From Azophilus sp965221465 (GTDB lineage Bacteria > Pseudomonadota > Gammaproteobacteria > Pseudomonadales > Azotimanducaceae), in NCBI GenBank assembly GCA_965221465.1, contig OZ244892.1, positions 2,356,001 through 2,420,000 of the forward strand: DNA of 64,000 nt. The letters run 5' to 3'. The position numbers and the translations under genes are program-made. Positions 1 through 7,333 of the stretch are shown in pieces. How positions within the stretch are numbered: the stretch's first letter is position 1; the number at the start of each line of letters is the position of its first letter. The notes below the pieces were generated by a model, which was not told the origin of the DNA, searched no databases, and saw nothing but the letters and a program-made list of their open reading frames with translations.

Positions 1-585
1 CACCGCCGGCACATTCTGGCCGGCGACCGTCTCGGGGCGCGTATAGTGCGGATATTCGAGCAATCCATCAAGGTGCGATTCGCACAGTGCCGATTCGCTG
101 TTGCCGAGCGTCCCGGGCAGCAGGCGACTGATTGCATCGACGAGCACCATCGCCGGCAGTTCCCCGCCGGCCAGAACATAGTCGCCGATGGACACTTCTT
201 CGTCGACAGCGAGTTGCAGCACCCGCTCGTCGATTCCCTCGTACCGGCCGCTCACCAATACGAGACTGCTCTCGGCGGCGAACCGCTCCACCCCGGCCTG
301 GTCGAGGCGCGTTCCCTGAGGAGACAGGCAGATCACCCTGGCCGGCGAAGGCGCCTTGGACTTTGCCTCTTCGATGCTTGCCAACAGCGGTTCGGCCATC
401 ATCACCATACCGGGGCCGCCGCCGTAGGGGCGGTCGTCCACGGTGCCGTGACGGTCGGCGGCGTGGACCCGCGGGTTGAAAACCTCGATGGAGAGACCGC
501 CCTGCCGAACGGCACGGCCAAGTACGCCGACCGCCGCGATGCTTTCGATCAGTTCAGGAAACAGGCTGACGACGCCGACCCACAT
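1..585 (-). CDS. trmD: tRNA (guanine-N1)-methyltransferase TrmD, 3' end cut by window
   Basis: TrmD methylates G37 next to the anticodon of tRNAs reading CNN codons, using SAM, and prevents +1 frameshifting. The frame starts at ATG 585 with MWVGVVSLFPEL and contains YGGGPGMVM and GDYVLAGGELPAM, the SAM-binding trefoil-knot hallmarks of the SPOUT family. About 195 codons are visible; the family is usually about 240-255 residues, so the C-terminal domain lies beyond the window edge. The start codon lies one base after the rimM stop, indicating translational coupling in the usual rpsP-rimM-trmD operon; rplS would be expected next, outside the window. Identification is secure. Confidence 0.95.
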   Translation of the reverse strand, partial: MWVGVVSLFPELIESIAAVGVLGRAVRQGGLSIEVFNPRVHAADRHGTVDDRPYGGGPGMVMMAEPLLASIEEAKSKAPSPARVICLSPQGTRLDQAGVERFAAESSLVLVSGRYEGIDERVLQLAVDEEVSIGDYVLAGGELPAMVLVDAISRLLPGTLGNSESALCESHLDGLLEYPHYTRPETVAGQNVPAV

Positions 586-586
586 C

Positions 587-1111
587 TCAGTCGAAATCCA
601 ACCAGTCGACCTGTAGCAGCCCGTCTTCCAAAACGACCCGGGTCACGTAGCGCGACACAAAGGGAATCATCCTTTCCCGCTCGCCGCCGACGACCAGCAC
701 ATCGTGAGCGCCGGTTTCGATCAGCCGCTCGACGCTTCCGAGCACCGAACCGTCGCTGTTGATCACTTCGAGACCGACCAGGTCGCGCCAATAGTATTCG
801 CCGGGTTCGGTCGCCGGAAAGCTGCCCGCCGGCACGCCGATGCGACAGCCGCCGGCCGCGAGGGCCGCGTCCCGGTCGTCGATGCCGGAAAGCCGCGCCA
901 CGAAGCCATCGCCGTGGGGTCGAATCTCGAGCAAGTCGACAGGTTGCCACACCCCGGAGTGTTGCAGGAACCAGGGCTTGTAGTGCAAAAGGTTTTCGGG
1001 CGGTTGGGTATAGGATGCGATACGCACCCAGCCACGAACGCCATGGGCACCGCCGAGGCGGCCGACGATTACGGGTTCGTCGGCGTCGCTGGAGATTGGG
1101 TTAGTCCGCAT
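587..1111 (-). CDS. rimM: 16S rRNA processing / ribosome maturation factor RimM
   Basis: RimM assists assembly of the 30S head by binding ribosomal protein S19 and helps late 16S rRNA maturation. The 174-residue product has the normal length. The N-terminal RimM barrel begins with PVIVGRLGGAHGVRGWVRI, and the C-terminal PRC-type barrel contains EYYWRDLVGLEV and ends in LLQVDWLDFD, a typical RimM ending. It lies between rpsP and trmD on the minus strand. The 5' end abuts a family A palindromic repeat (1108-1178) that separates it from rpsP, so the usual tight rpsP-rimM spacing is broken here by a 70-bp insertion-like element. Confidence 0.95.
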   Translation of the reverse strand: MRTNPISSDADEPVIVGRLGGAHGVRGWVRIASYTQPPENLLHYKPWFLQHSGVWQPVDLLEIRPHGDGFVARLSGIDDRDAALAAGGCRIGVPAGSFPATEPGEYYWRDLVGLEVINSDGSVLGSVERLIETGAHDVLVVGGERERMIPFVSRYVTRVVLEDGLLQVDWLDFD

Positions 1112-1178
1112 CCGTCACCAACTTCCTGCCGCCGACGCCGATGCACTCGCCCTCGCGACGCAAGTTGGTGACGGATGC
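1108..1178. repeat. family A dispersed palindromic repeat, short copy A1
   Basis: A perfect 17-bp inverted repeat (GCATCCGTCACCAACTT at 1108-1124 and its complement at 1162-1178) encloses about 37 bp that is shared with other family A copies (GACGCCGATGCACTCGC). It fills the rimM-rpsP gap and could fold into a strong stem in the operon mRNA, affecting processing or attenuation. Short copy related to 37809-37871 and to the ends of the longer copies at 11757-12006 and 15528-15705. Confidence 0.8.
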
Positions 1179-1181
1179 GCG

Positions 1182-1751
1182 CTATCCGGCCTTGCTGTCG
1201 CCAGCCGCTTCATCCTCTGCAGTGGGCGCTGCCTCGTCGTCGGTACCCCCGGATTCGTCGTCTGTGCCGCCGGCCTCGTCAGCGGCAGCGGAGGCATCGA
1301 CATCCTCGGCGGCCTCTGCGGTTGCTGTCGCGGCCGTGTCGTCAGCGGCACTCGATTCACTTGCAGCCTCTGCCGCAGACGCTTCGATCGCCCCATTCTC
1401 TTCGACAACCGCTGCGTCGGCGGCCGGTGTTTCTTCCGTGCCCTCCGCGGTATCGGCGGGGGCCGGAGCTTCGGTATCGGCAACGGCGCCGGAGGCAAGA
1501 GCGGCTTCGTCGGCACGCGCCTGCTTGATCAGATTGCGCACCCGCTCCGAGGGCTGGGCGCCCACGGAGAGCCAATGCTCCACCCGGTCGAGATCGATGC
1601 GCAAGCGCTCGCTGTGCCCCCTGGCCACCGGATTGAAGAACCCCACCCGTTCGATGAAGCGGCCGTCCCGCGCCGACGCGCGGTCGGTCACCGTGACGTG
1701 ATAGAACGGATTCTTCTTGGCGCCGTGGCGCGCCAGCCGAATCGTCACCAT
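1182..1751 (-). CDS. rpsP: 30S ribosomal protein S16 with long acidic C-terminal extension
   Basis: Residues 1-80 are a normal S16: MVTIRLARHGAKKNPFYHVT, then RDGRFIERVGFFNP, then a DRVEHWLSVGAQPSE segment. S16 binds 16S rRNA and nucleates 30S body assembly. From about residue 85 the protein continues for roughly 105 residues of Ala/Glu/Asp/Thr-rich low-complexity sequence (for example AAEDVDASAAADEAGGTDDE) before the stop at 1182. Bacterial S16 is usually about 80-90 residues; some lineages carry short Ala/Glu-rich tails, but this one more than doubles the protein. ATG 1751 is chosen because the conserved N-terminus begins there. It lies upstream of rimM and trmD and downstream of ffh on the same strand. 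Confidence 0.93.
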   Translation of the reverse strand: MVTIRLARHGAKKNPFYHVTVTDRASARDGRFIERVGFFNPVARGHSERLRIDLDRVEHWLSVGAQPSERVRNLIKQARADEAALASGAVADTEAPAPADTAEGTEETPAADAAVVEENGAIEASAAEAASESSAADDTAATATAEAAEDVDASAAADEAGGTDDESGGTDDEAAPTAEDEAAGDSKAG

Positions 1752-1875
1752 GTTGTGCGGTCCCTCGAACGAAAGGCGCGGTATTCTAATCGCGCGTCCC
1801 GGGGAAAACCACAAGCCCGGCGCGATTCTTGCGCACCGACACCGCCGCAATCAACGGACGGATTCAGGCCCGGCC

Positions 1876-1912
1876 CGCATCCGTCACCAGGTTTCGTCGC
1901 GAGCGCGTCGAG
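1876..1912. repeat. family A repeat fragment A2
   Basis: CGCATCCGTCACCAG followed by a TTTCGTCGCGAG-type end matches the terminal segment of the family A element (compare 11980-12006 and 15660-15690). Only one end is recognisable. It lies in the rpsP-ffh gap, close to the 3' end of ffh. Confidence 0.5.
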
Positions 1913-1923
1913 AGCAGCCCCGG

Positions 1924-3291
1924 CTATCGGCGCCGCATCTGCGGATGTGCCCGTACGCCCTGCAAGCCGCGCATGGCCTTCTGCATGCCCCCCTTGCGGG
2001 TGACTTTCTTCATCGTTTTCTGCATCTGGCGGTGCTGCTTGAGCAAGCGGTTCACGTCGGTGACCTGGGTACCGCTGCCCCGGGCAATGCGCTGTTTGCG
2101 CGAGCCGTCGATGACATCCGGAAAGCGCCGCTCCCGGGGCGTCATGGAGTCGATGATCACGCCGAATCGCCGGAACAACCCATCGTCGAGCCGGGACTGC
2201 GCCTGGGGCGGCAAGTTCCGGGCTCCGGGCAGCTTTTCCAGCAGATTGCCGACTCCGCCCATGTTCGCCATCTGCCGGAGCTGCTCGCGGAAATCCTCCA
2301 GATCGAAGCGCTTGCCCCGGCTCAGTTTTCTGGCCAGGCGGTCGGCCTTGCGCCGGTCGACCTTGCGTTCCGCTTCCTCGATCAGGCTGAGCAGGTCACC
2401 CATGCCCAGAATCCGCGATGCCAGCCGGTCGGGGTGAAACGGCTCCAGGGCGTCCGGTTGTTCGCCCATGCCGATGAACTTGATGGGCTTGCCGGTGACG
2501 AAGCGAACCGACAGGGCGGCGCCGCCCCGGGCATCACCGTCCGCCTTGGCGAGAATCACCCCGGTGAGGTCGAGGGCCTCGTCGAACGCCTTGGCAGTAA
2601 CGGCGGCATCCTGGCCGGTCATGGCATCCACCACGAACAGCGTCTCGACCGGCTGCAACGTCTGCTGCAGCTCGCCGATTTCGCTCATCATTTCCCGATC
2701 GACCGACAGCCGGCCGGCGGTGTCGACGATCAGCACGTCATCGAGTTGCCGTCTCGCGTCTTCCACGGCGCGGGTGGCAATGGCAACCGGGGCTTCCTCC
2801 GCAGACGAAGCGATGAAGCGAGCGCCGACGTCGCCGGCCAGGGTCTGCAACTGCTCGATGGCTGCCGGCCGATAGACATCGGCGCTGACCAGAGCCACCT
2901 TCCGGCGCTGGCGTTCCTTCAGAAAGTGCGCAAGCTTGGCAGCCGTGGTGGTCTTGCCCGACCCCTGCAACCCCGCCATCAGCACCACGGCCGGTGGCGT
3001 CGACGCCAGGTTCAGCGCATCGTTGGCCCGGCCCATGACGTCGATCAGTTCCTCGTGGACGATCTTGACGAAGGCTTCCCCGGGGTTCAGCGCCGCCCCG
3101 ACCGTCTGGCCGAGTGCCCGGGCACGCACCTTTTCGGTGAACGACCGCACCACAGGCAACGCAACATCGGCTTCGAGCAGCGCCATGCGCACATCCCGCA
3201 TCGCCGCGGCAACGTTCTCCTCCGACAGGCGCGCCTTGCCGGTGAGACCGCGCAAGGTGCCGCTCAGGCGCTCGGTAAGGCTATCGAACAT
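1924..3291 (-). CDS. ffh: signal recognition particle GTPase Ffh
   Basis: Ffh binds signal sequences emerging from the ribosome and, with 4.5S RNA, targets nascent membrane proteins to FtsY. The 455-residue product has the N domain (MFDSLTERLSGTLRGLTGKA), the G domain with P-loop GLQGSGKTTTAAKLA, DTAGRL and the TKADGD-like AKADGDARGGAAL motif, and a methionine-rich M domain ending MQKTMKKVTRKGGMQKAMRG. ATG 3291 is preceded by AGGAAG, a good ribosome-binding site. It lies upstream of rpsP on the same strand, a gene order common in Gammaproteobacteria. Normal length and complete. Confidence 0.97.
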   Translation of the reverse strand: MFDSLTERLSGTLRGLTGKARLSEENVAAAMRDVRMALLEADVALPVVRSFTEKVRARALGQTVGAALNPGEAFVKIVHEELIDVMGRANDALNLASTPPAVVLMAGLQGSGKTTTAAKLAHFLKERQRRKVALVSADVYRPAAIEQLQTLAGDVGARFIASSAEEAPVAIATRAVEDARRQLDDVLIVDTAGRLSVDREMMSEIGELQQTLQPVETLFVVDAMTGQDAAVTAKAFDEALDLTGVILAKADGDARGGAALSVRFVTGKPIKFIGMGEQPDALEPFHPDRLASRILGMGDLLSLIEEAERKVDRRKADRLARKLSRGKRFDLEDFREQLRQMANMGGVGNLLEKLPGARNLPPQAQSRLDDGLFRRFGVIIDSMTPRERRFPDVIDGSRKQRIARGSGTQVTDVNRLLKQHRQMQKTMKKVTRKGGMQKAMRGLQGVRAHPQMRRR

Positions 3292-3474
3292 GCTGTTTTC
3301 TTCCTGAATACCCGGCGATTATAAGCTGCCGGCGGGCCGCCATTTCGATGAATCACCCGAATCGATCGCCGATGCCAGGCTCGACGAACGGGCACTGCCA
3401 CGCCCCGGCCCATCCTGAACGGCGCACCTGGCTCCCGCGCACCGGGCCGCAGAGGTGCAGGAAAAACCTGACGA

Positions 3475-3582
3475 CCACAGGGAGAGAATCGATGTGCGGT
3501 GCGCGTTTGCGGCGCCCCGGATGCAGGTACCGCATTCCGGTTCTCCAAGCAAGGTCGATGGAACGGTTCCCCAGGTTGGCGG
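3475..3582. repeat. family B dispersed repeat, copy B1
   Basis: Contains GGGAGAGAATCGATGTGCGG and, about 25 bp later, the inverted partner GTACCGCATTCCGGTTCTCC, followed by a degenerate tail matching the GAACGGTTCCCC...GGATTCA module of the full copy at 18480-18655. The central segment of full copies is missing, leaving a short palindrome. It occupies the gap between the 3' end of panC and ffh. Confidence 0.7.
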
Positions 3583-3584
3583 AT

Positions 3585-4358
3585 TCAGTCGCCGGCCAGT
3601 TCGACGTTGTCGATGAGCCTTACCGAGCCCGTTCGCCCCGGTACCGATACCGCAGCGAATCGGCGGCCGTCGCGGGAAACGATGTAGTCGACGGCGAAAC
3701 CGAGCTGTTCGAGTTCTTCGGCTATTGCCCGGTCGGAGCCTCCGTTGCGCAGCGTCCGGTTGAGTTCGGCCGCCAACCTGCGGCTCTCGGTCGTGAGCAG
3801 GGCGTTGCGAGAACTCATCGCCAGACCGTCGTCTTCGCGAACGGTCTCGCAGGCGACGATTTCCACATCCATGAAGAATGCGTCCACCATGCCGCGAACC
3901 AGCAGGCACTGCTGGTAGTCCTTGGTGCCGAAGTAGGCACGGCGCGGCCGCACCAGATTCAGGAGCCGCATCACCACGGTGAGCACACCGGTGAAATGGC
4001 CCGGCCGATGGGCGCCGCAGAGTTCGCGACTGAACTCGGTTTCTTCCACCCGATAGCGATAGTCGTCGGCGTAGATCTCCTCGCGCGTCGGGACCAGCAC
4101 CAGGTCGACGCCCAGTGCCTCGCACAGCGTCAGGTCGTCGCTCATGTCCGCGGGGTAGGCGGCCAGATCGTCGGGATCGTCGAATTGGGTCGGATTGATG
4201 TAGATACTCGCGGCGGTGACGTCGTTCTCTGCAACACAGCGCCGCAGCAACGATGCATGCCCGTCGTGCAGGGCGCCCATGGTCGGCACGAAACCCAGGT
4301 CGCCCGTCAGCGGCTTTCGGGCTTCACGCCACTCGGCAAGCGACTTGCAAATGCGCAT
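3585..4358 (-). CDS. panC: pantothenate synthetase PanC
   Basis: PanC condenses pantoate with beta-alanine using ATP to make pantothenate, the coenzyme A precursor. The N-terminus GFVPTMGALHDGHASLL is the family signature with the HxGH nucleotide-binding motif, followed by SIYINPTQF (pantoate site), GHFTGVLTVV, YFGTKDYQQ and MSSRNALL. It has 257 residues, slightly short of the usual 270-285, with a brief C-terminal domain. ATG 4358. It lies downstream of panB on the same strand, but a family B repeat occupies part of the 180-bp gap. Confidence 0.96.
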   Translation of the reverse strand: MRICKSLAEWREARKPLTGDLGFVPTMGALHDGHASLLRRCVAENDVTAASIYINPTQFDDPDDLAAYPADMSDDLTLCEALGVDLVLVPTREEIYADDYRYRVEETEFSRELCGAHRPGHFTGVLTVVMRLLNLVRPRRAYFGTKDYQQCLLVRGMVDAFFMDVEIVACETVREDDGLAMSSRNALLTTESRRLAAELNRTLRNGGSDRAIAEELEQLGFAVDYIVSRDGRRFAAVSVPGRTGSVRLIDNVELAGD

Positions 4359-4441
4359 GAGGCGCTTCCGCCGAATCGGGGCTCGTCAAGCCCAACTGCC
4401 GGGGCTCCGCCGACAACAGTTGTTGCCTTCTGGCGATCCCG

Positions 4442-4533
4442 TGCGAGTTCCGAACCCGGCGCGCCGGGACGAGGACGCGCACGGAACACTTGTCAACCGC
4501 TGGGAGAGAATCGGTGTGCGGTGCGTGAATCCG
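4442..4533. repeat. family B dispersed repeat, copy B2
   Basis: About 92 bp is nearly identical (about five differences by eye) to 18420-18511, including CCGAACCCGGCGCGCCGGGA and GGGAGAGAATCGGTGTGCGG. This copy carries the outer GAACCCGGCGCGCC module plus one arm of the internal inverted repeat, ending just before the panB stop codon. It lies in the panC-panB gap. Confidence 0.8.
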
Positions 4534-4540
4534 GAACTCA

Positions 4541-5329
4541 CTAGCCGTAACACTCCGCCCGGGAGGGAAAGGCGCGCGAACCCGTATCCTGGTGGAAGCG
4601 GTTGACGGCCGCATCGATCATGCCGTGCCCGTCGGCGTAGTGTCGCAGGAATTTCGGCTTGAAGCAGGGATTCATGCCGAGCATGTCCTGCAGCACCAGC
4701 ACCTGGCCGTCCGTGTGCGGCCCGGCCCCGATACCGATGGTGGGAATGCCGACTGCCTGGGTGACCAGCCGGCCGAGTTCCGAGGGAATGCACTCGAGCA
4801 CCAGCGCGAAGCAACCCGCCTGCTCGAGCCGTCTGGCCGAAGCGACAATTTCCCCTGCCTGCCCCTCGTTGCGGCCCTGCACCTTGTGGCCGCCGAAGGC
4901 TTCCACGGATTGCGGGGTCAGGCCAAGGTGCCCCATGACCGGCACGCCCGACTCGACGATGTGCGCCATCAACTCGAGTTGCCCGGCTTCGCCCTCGATC
5001 TTGACGGCGTTGGACCCGGATTGCATGAGTTCCTGCACCGAATCCATCGCGAAGGCGGTGCCCTTGCGCACCGACAGGAACGGCATGTCGCCGACCACGA
5101 ACTTGTCCGGCGCACCGCGGCGAACCGCCCGGACGTGCAGCGCCATCATCTCGACCGTGGCGTGCACCGTGCTGTCGAAACCGTGCATGACCATGGCGAG
5201 ACTGTCGCCCACGAGCAGGGTGTCGACCTCGGTGCCATTGAGTACCCGCGCCGACCAGTAGTCGTAGCAGGTGACCATGGAAATTGGATGATTGGCGGCC
5301 TTGCGCTCGCCGAAATTCAGTACATTCAC
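4541..5329 (-). CDS. panB: 3-methyl-2-oxobutanoate hydroxymethyltransferase PanB
   Basis: PanB transfers a hydroxymethyl group from methylene-tetrahydrofolate to 2-oxoisovalerate, the first step of pantothenate synthesis. The 262-residue protein has the TIM-barrel motifs SMVTCYDYWSARVL, LLVGDSLAMVMHG, NAVKIEGE, MGHLGLTPQSV, GIPTIGIGAG and DGQVLVLQDMLGM. The frame starts at GTG 5329 (MNVLNFGERK); no in-frame ATG fits better. It is first in the panB-panC pair, as in many proteobacteria; panD is not nearby. Confidence 0.96.
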   Translation of the reverse strand: MNVLNFGERKAANHPISMVTCYDYWSARVLNGTEVDTLLVGDSLAMVMHGFDSTVHATVEMMALHVRAVRRGAPDKFVVGDMPFLSVRKGTAFAMDSVQELMQSGSNAVKIEGEAGQLELMAHIVESGVPVMGHLGLTPQSVEAFGGHKVQGRNEGQAGEIVASARRLEQAGCFALVLECIPSELGRLVTQAVGIPTIGIGAGPHTDGQVLVLQDMLGMNPCFKPKFLRHYADGHGMIDAAVNRFHQDTGSRAFPSRAECYG

Positions 5330-5872
5330 GCCGGTTTCCCCCAGTCGACGAAGAGACAGGGGCTCTCGGCGGCGGAATCGAGCCGACGCTTCAGGTACCT
5401 GTCCTTCAATGGATCAAGTCCTCGTCACTTAGTTGCGGTCGCCGCCCCTTTTGGGGCGCCGGTCTCCGTTCCACGGTGGGAATCGAAGCCGTAGGGCAGA
5501 GTATTGCGGTTTGGCGTTGATGTAAAGGCAATGCGAGGCGCCCCGGAAACTCTCGTCATGACCGTTGTTGCCCTCTAGCCGAACCTGTTCACTAGCTGAC
5601 ATCGGGAGGCTCGCAGGAAGCGTGAAAGCACAGGGGCCGCGGAGCAAGCGTGCGCTCGAGGCGTGCTCGACAGCACGTTCTGCACACGGCGGGAGCATGC
5701 TCGAGGGTATCGCTGCAATTGACGGCCGCACCAGTTCATTCATGACCGGTGCGGCCGCAAGACTGCCGTGGCGGCGGCTCTGGCCGCTCGGTAGCCGGAA
5801 CGGCGGGACGGTTTCATCGACCGGCCGAATCGCATACATTTGTTCCTTCGAGCAACGCGCCGGCGGCAGTTG
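5330..5872. other. intergenic stretch, no gene seen
   Basis: About 540 bp between the divergent panB and selenoprotein genes. I see no convincing coding frame. The only structure noted is a short GC-rich inverted repeat around 5441-5460 (GCCCC, TTTT, GGGGC) without a following T tract. Confidence 0.5.
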
Positions 5873-6979
5873 ATGAGTTTCGAATACACCGCGAGCGACT
5901 ACGCAATACGGGGCGACATTCCCGAAGCGCACAACAACGTCTGGCGCAAGATCGGCGCGCCGGGCAACTGGTGGAGCGCAGCCAACCGCGTTGCTTTCGT
6001 CGCGGAGTCGCGCAACGCGCGCTCGTGCGATGCCTGCGACAGGCGTCGTGCAGCACTGTCGCCGGAGGGGGAGTTCGGGCCGCACAACAGCACCACAAAG
6101 CTGCCCGACGCCGTGGTGGATGTCGTTCACCGGCTGACGACGGACCCGGCCCGGCTCTCCAGGAACTGGCTCGACCGGCTCAATGCCCAAGGAATCTCCG
6201 ACGAGCAGTATGTCGAAATCCTCGGTGTAGTGGTTGCAGCGATCAGCATCGATGCCCTGCATCGCGCACTGGGCTTGCCGCTGGCGCCGTTACCGCCCCC
6301 GGAAGCCGGCGAACCGAGCGGCTACCGCCCGGCCGGCGCCGCCGATTCCGGCGCCTGGGTGCACACCGTACAACCACAGGACGCCGGCGAGACCGAGGCG
6401 GATCTTTATCCCGGTGGCCGCACCGGCAACGTCATTTCGGCGATGAGCCTGGTGCCGGACTCCGTGCGCATGCTGCAGACGCTGAACGACGCCCACTATC
6501 TGCCGCTCGGCAGCGTTCTCACGCCCGGCGACAATGCCGGCCGCGCCATCTCGCGCAACCAGATCGAATTGCTCGCCGGGCGGGTCTCGGCATTGAGCGA
6601 TTGTTTCTACTGAACCAGTTCGCATGCACTGATGCTCAGTGTGAGCGCCAGGACCAGCGGAGAGGATGTGAATCTCAACGGCATCGTCGACGGCAACGCA
6701 GTCGCCACGGGCATCCCCGGGGGCGGGGCACTGCTCGCCTTTGCCGAGGTCTGCCTGGGCGACGACAGCGCCGCGATCGCCGACGCGCGGCAGCGGGTAC
6801 TCGATGAACTGGGCGAAGCGGCCATGGTCGACGCCGCCGGCGTCATCGCCAACTTTCAGCGCATGGTGCGAATCGCGGACGGCACCGGCATCGTGCTCGA
6901 CGCCCAGGTCGCCGAGCTCACTGCCGAACTCAGGCAAGACCTCGGAATCGACCGGTACGGCGCGCAGCACTGCGAATAG
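5873..6979 (+). CDS. AhpD/CMD-like two-domain protein, predicted selenoprotein (UGA 6611-6613 = Sec247)
   Basis: The frame from ATG 5873 reads to an in-frame TGA at 6611-6613 and continues without a further stop to 6979, giving 368 residues if TGA is selenocysteine. Residues before and after the TGA join into one motif: ISRNQIELLAGRVSALSDCFY, then U, then TSSHALMLSVSA. AhpD-like carboxymuconolactone-decarboxylase-fold peroxidase domains carry CxxC followed by a His three or four residues later, and CFYU-TSSH matches with Sec in place of the second Cys. The N-terminal half has a second CMD-like domain (SCDACDRR, then PDAVVDVVHRLTTDPARL). The likely role is thiol/selenol-dependent hydroperoxide reduction in the cytosol. 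A SECIS-like stem follows the TGA. The alternative is a nonsense-mutated pseudogene, but the downstream frame is well conserved in character. Confidence 0.85.
6611..6647 (+). promoter_or_regulatory. Sec UGA codon with bacterial SECIS-like hairpin
   Basis: Immediately after TGA (6611-6613), bases 6621-6632 (CGCATGCACTGA) pair with 6636-6647 (TCAGTGTGAGCG), giving a 12-position stem with one A-A mismatch and two G-U wobbles. The outer loop reads GATGCTC if the top two pairs are open, with a G in the first loop position. The loop starts about 17 nt after the TGA, inside the 16-37 nt window described for bacterial SECIS elements, where SelB binds. Confidence 0.7.
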
Positions 6980-7004
6980 GGCCCACCGACACTATCCGCA
7001 CAAC

Positions 7005-7193
7005 TGGTTTCATTGAATTCGTCAACGCGGAGAACCGTTCTTCGATTCGGCTCGGAGAACCGGTGTGCGGTAAGCGCATCCGGCACGCCAGGCGGAGGCG
7101 TTTACCGCGACGATGGGCGCAAGCGTGTGCCTCAAAAGTGCCATTCAGCGAGCCGTATACGAACACCACACACCGGTTCTCTCCCAGCGAGCC
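7005..7193 (-). repeat. family B dispersed repeat, full-length copy B3
   Basis: Reads on the minus strand like the plus-strand copy at 18478-18655: an outer arm GAGAGAACCGGTGTGTGGTG, a centre containing GCGCCCATCGTCGCGGTAAA, the inverted arm CTTACCGCACACCGGTTCTC and the tail GGTTCTCCGCGTTGACGAAT. About 185 bp long with an internal imperfect inverted repeat, it fills the gap between the selenoprotein gene and the carotenoid oxygenase gene. Confidence 0.85.
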
Positions 7194-7333
7194 TGTACTT
7201 CCTGCACGGACGCGGCTCGGCACGCTGGATTCTCGCCTGGTAACGGGCGCCTGACGGGAGATTTACGGCGCCAGACAGATTAAACTGCGTGTCCGCTGCA
7301 CGCCTTACCGATCGACACACGGAGGATCCGACA

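Noticed and set aside
5429..6262. Minus-strand open frame overlapping the predicted selenoprotein gene
   Set aside because: Arg-rich shadow without motifs; the plus strand has the recognisable CMD-like protein.
6632..6979. Separate 115-residue gene after the TGA at 6611
   Set aside because: It is in the same frame as the upstream part, lacks its own ribosome-binding site, and the sequence between TGA and this ATG (TSSHAL) completes the redox motif, so one Sec-containing protein explains both halves better.
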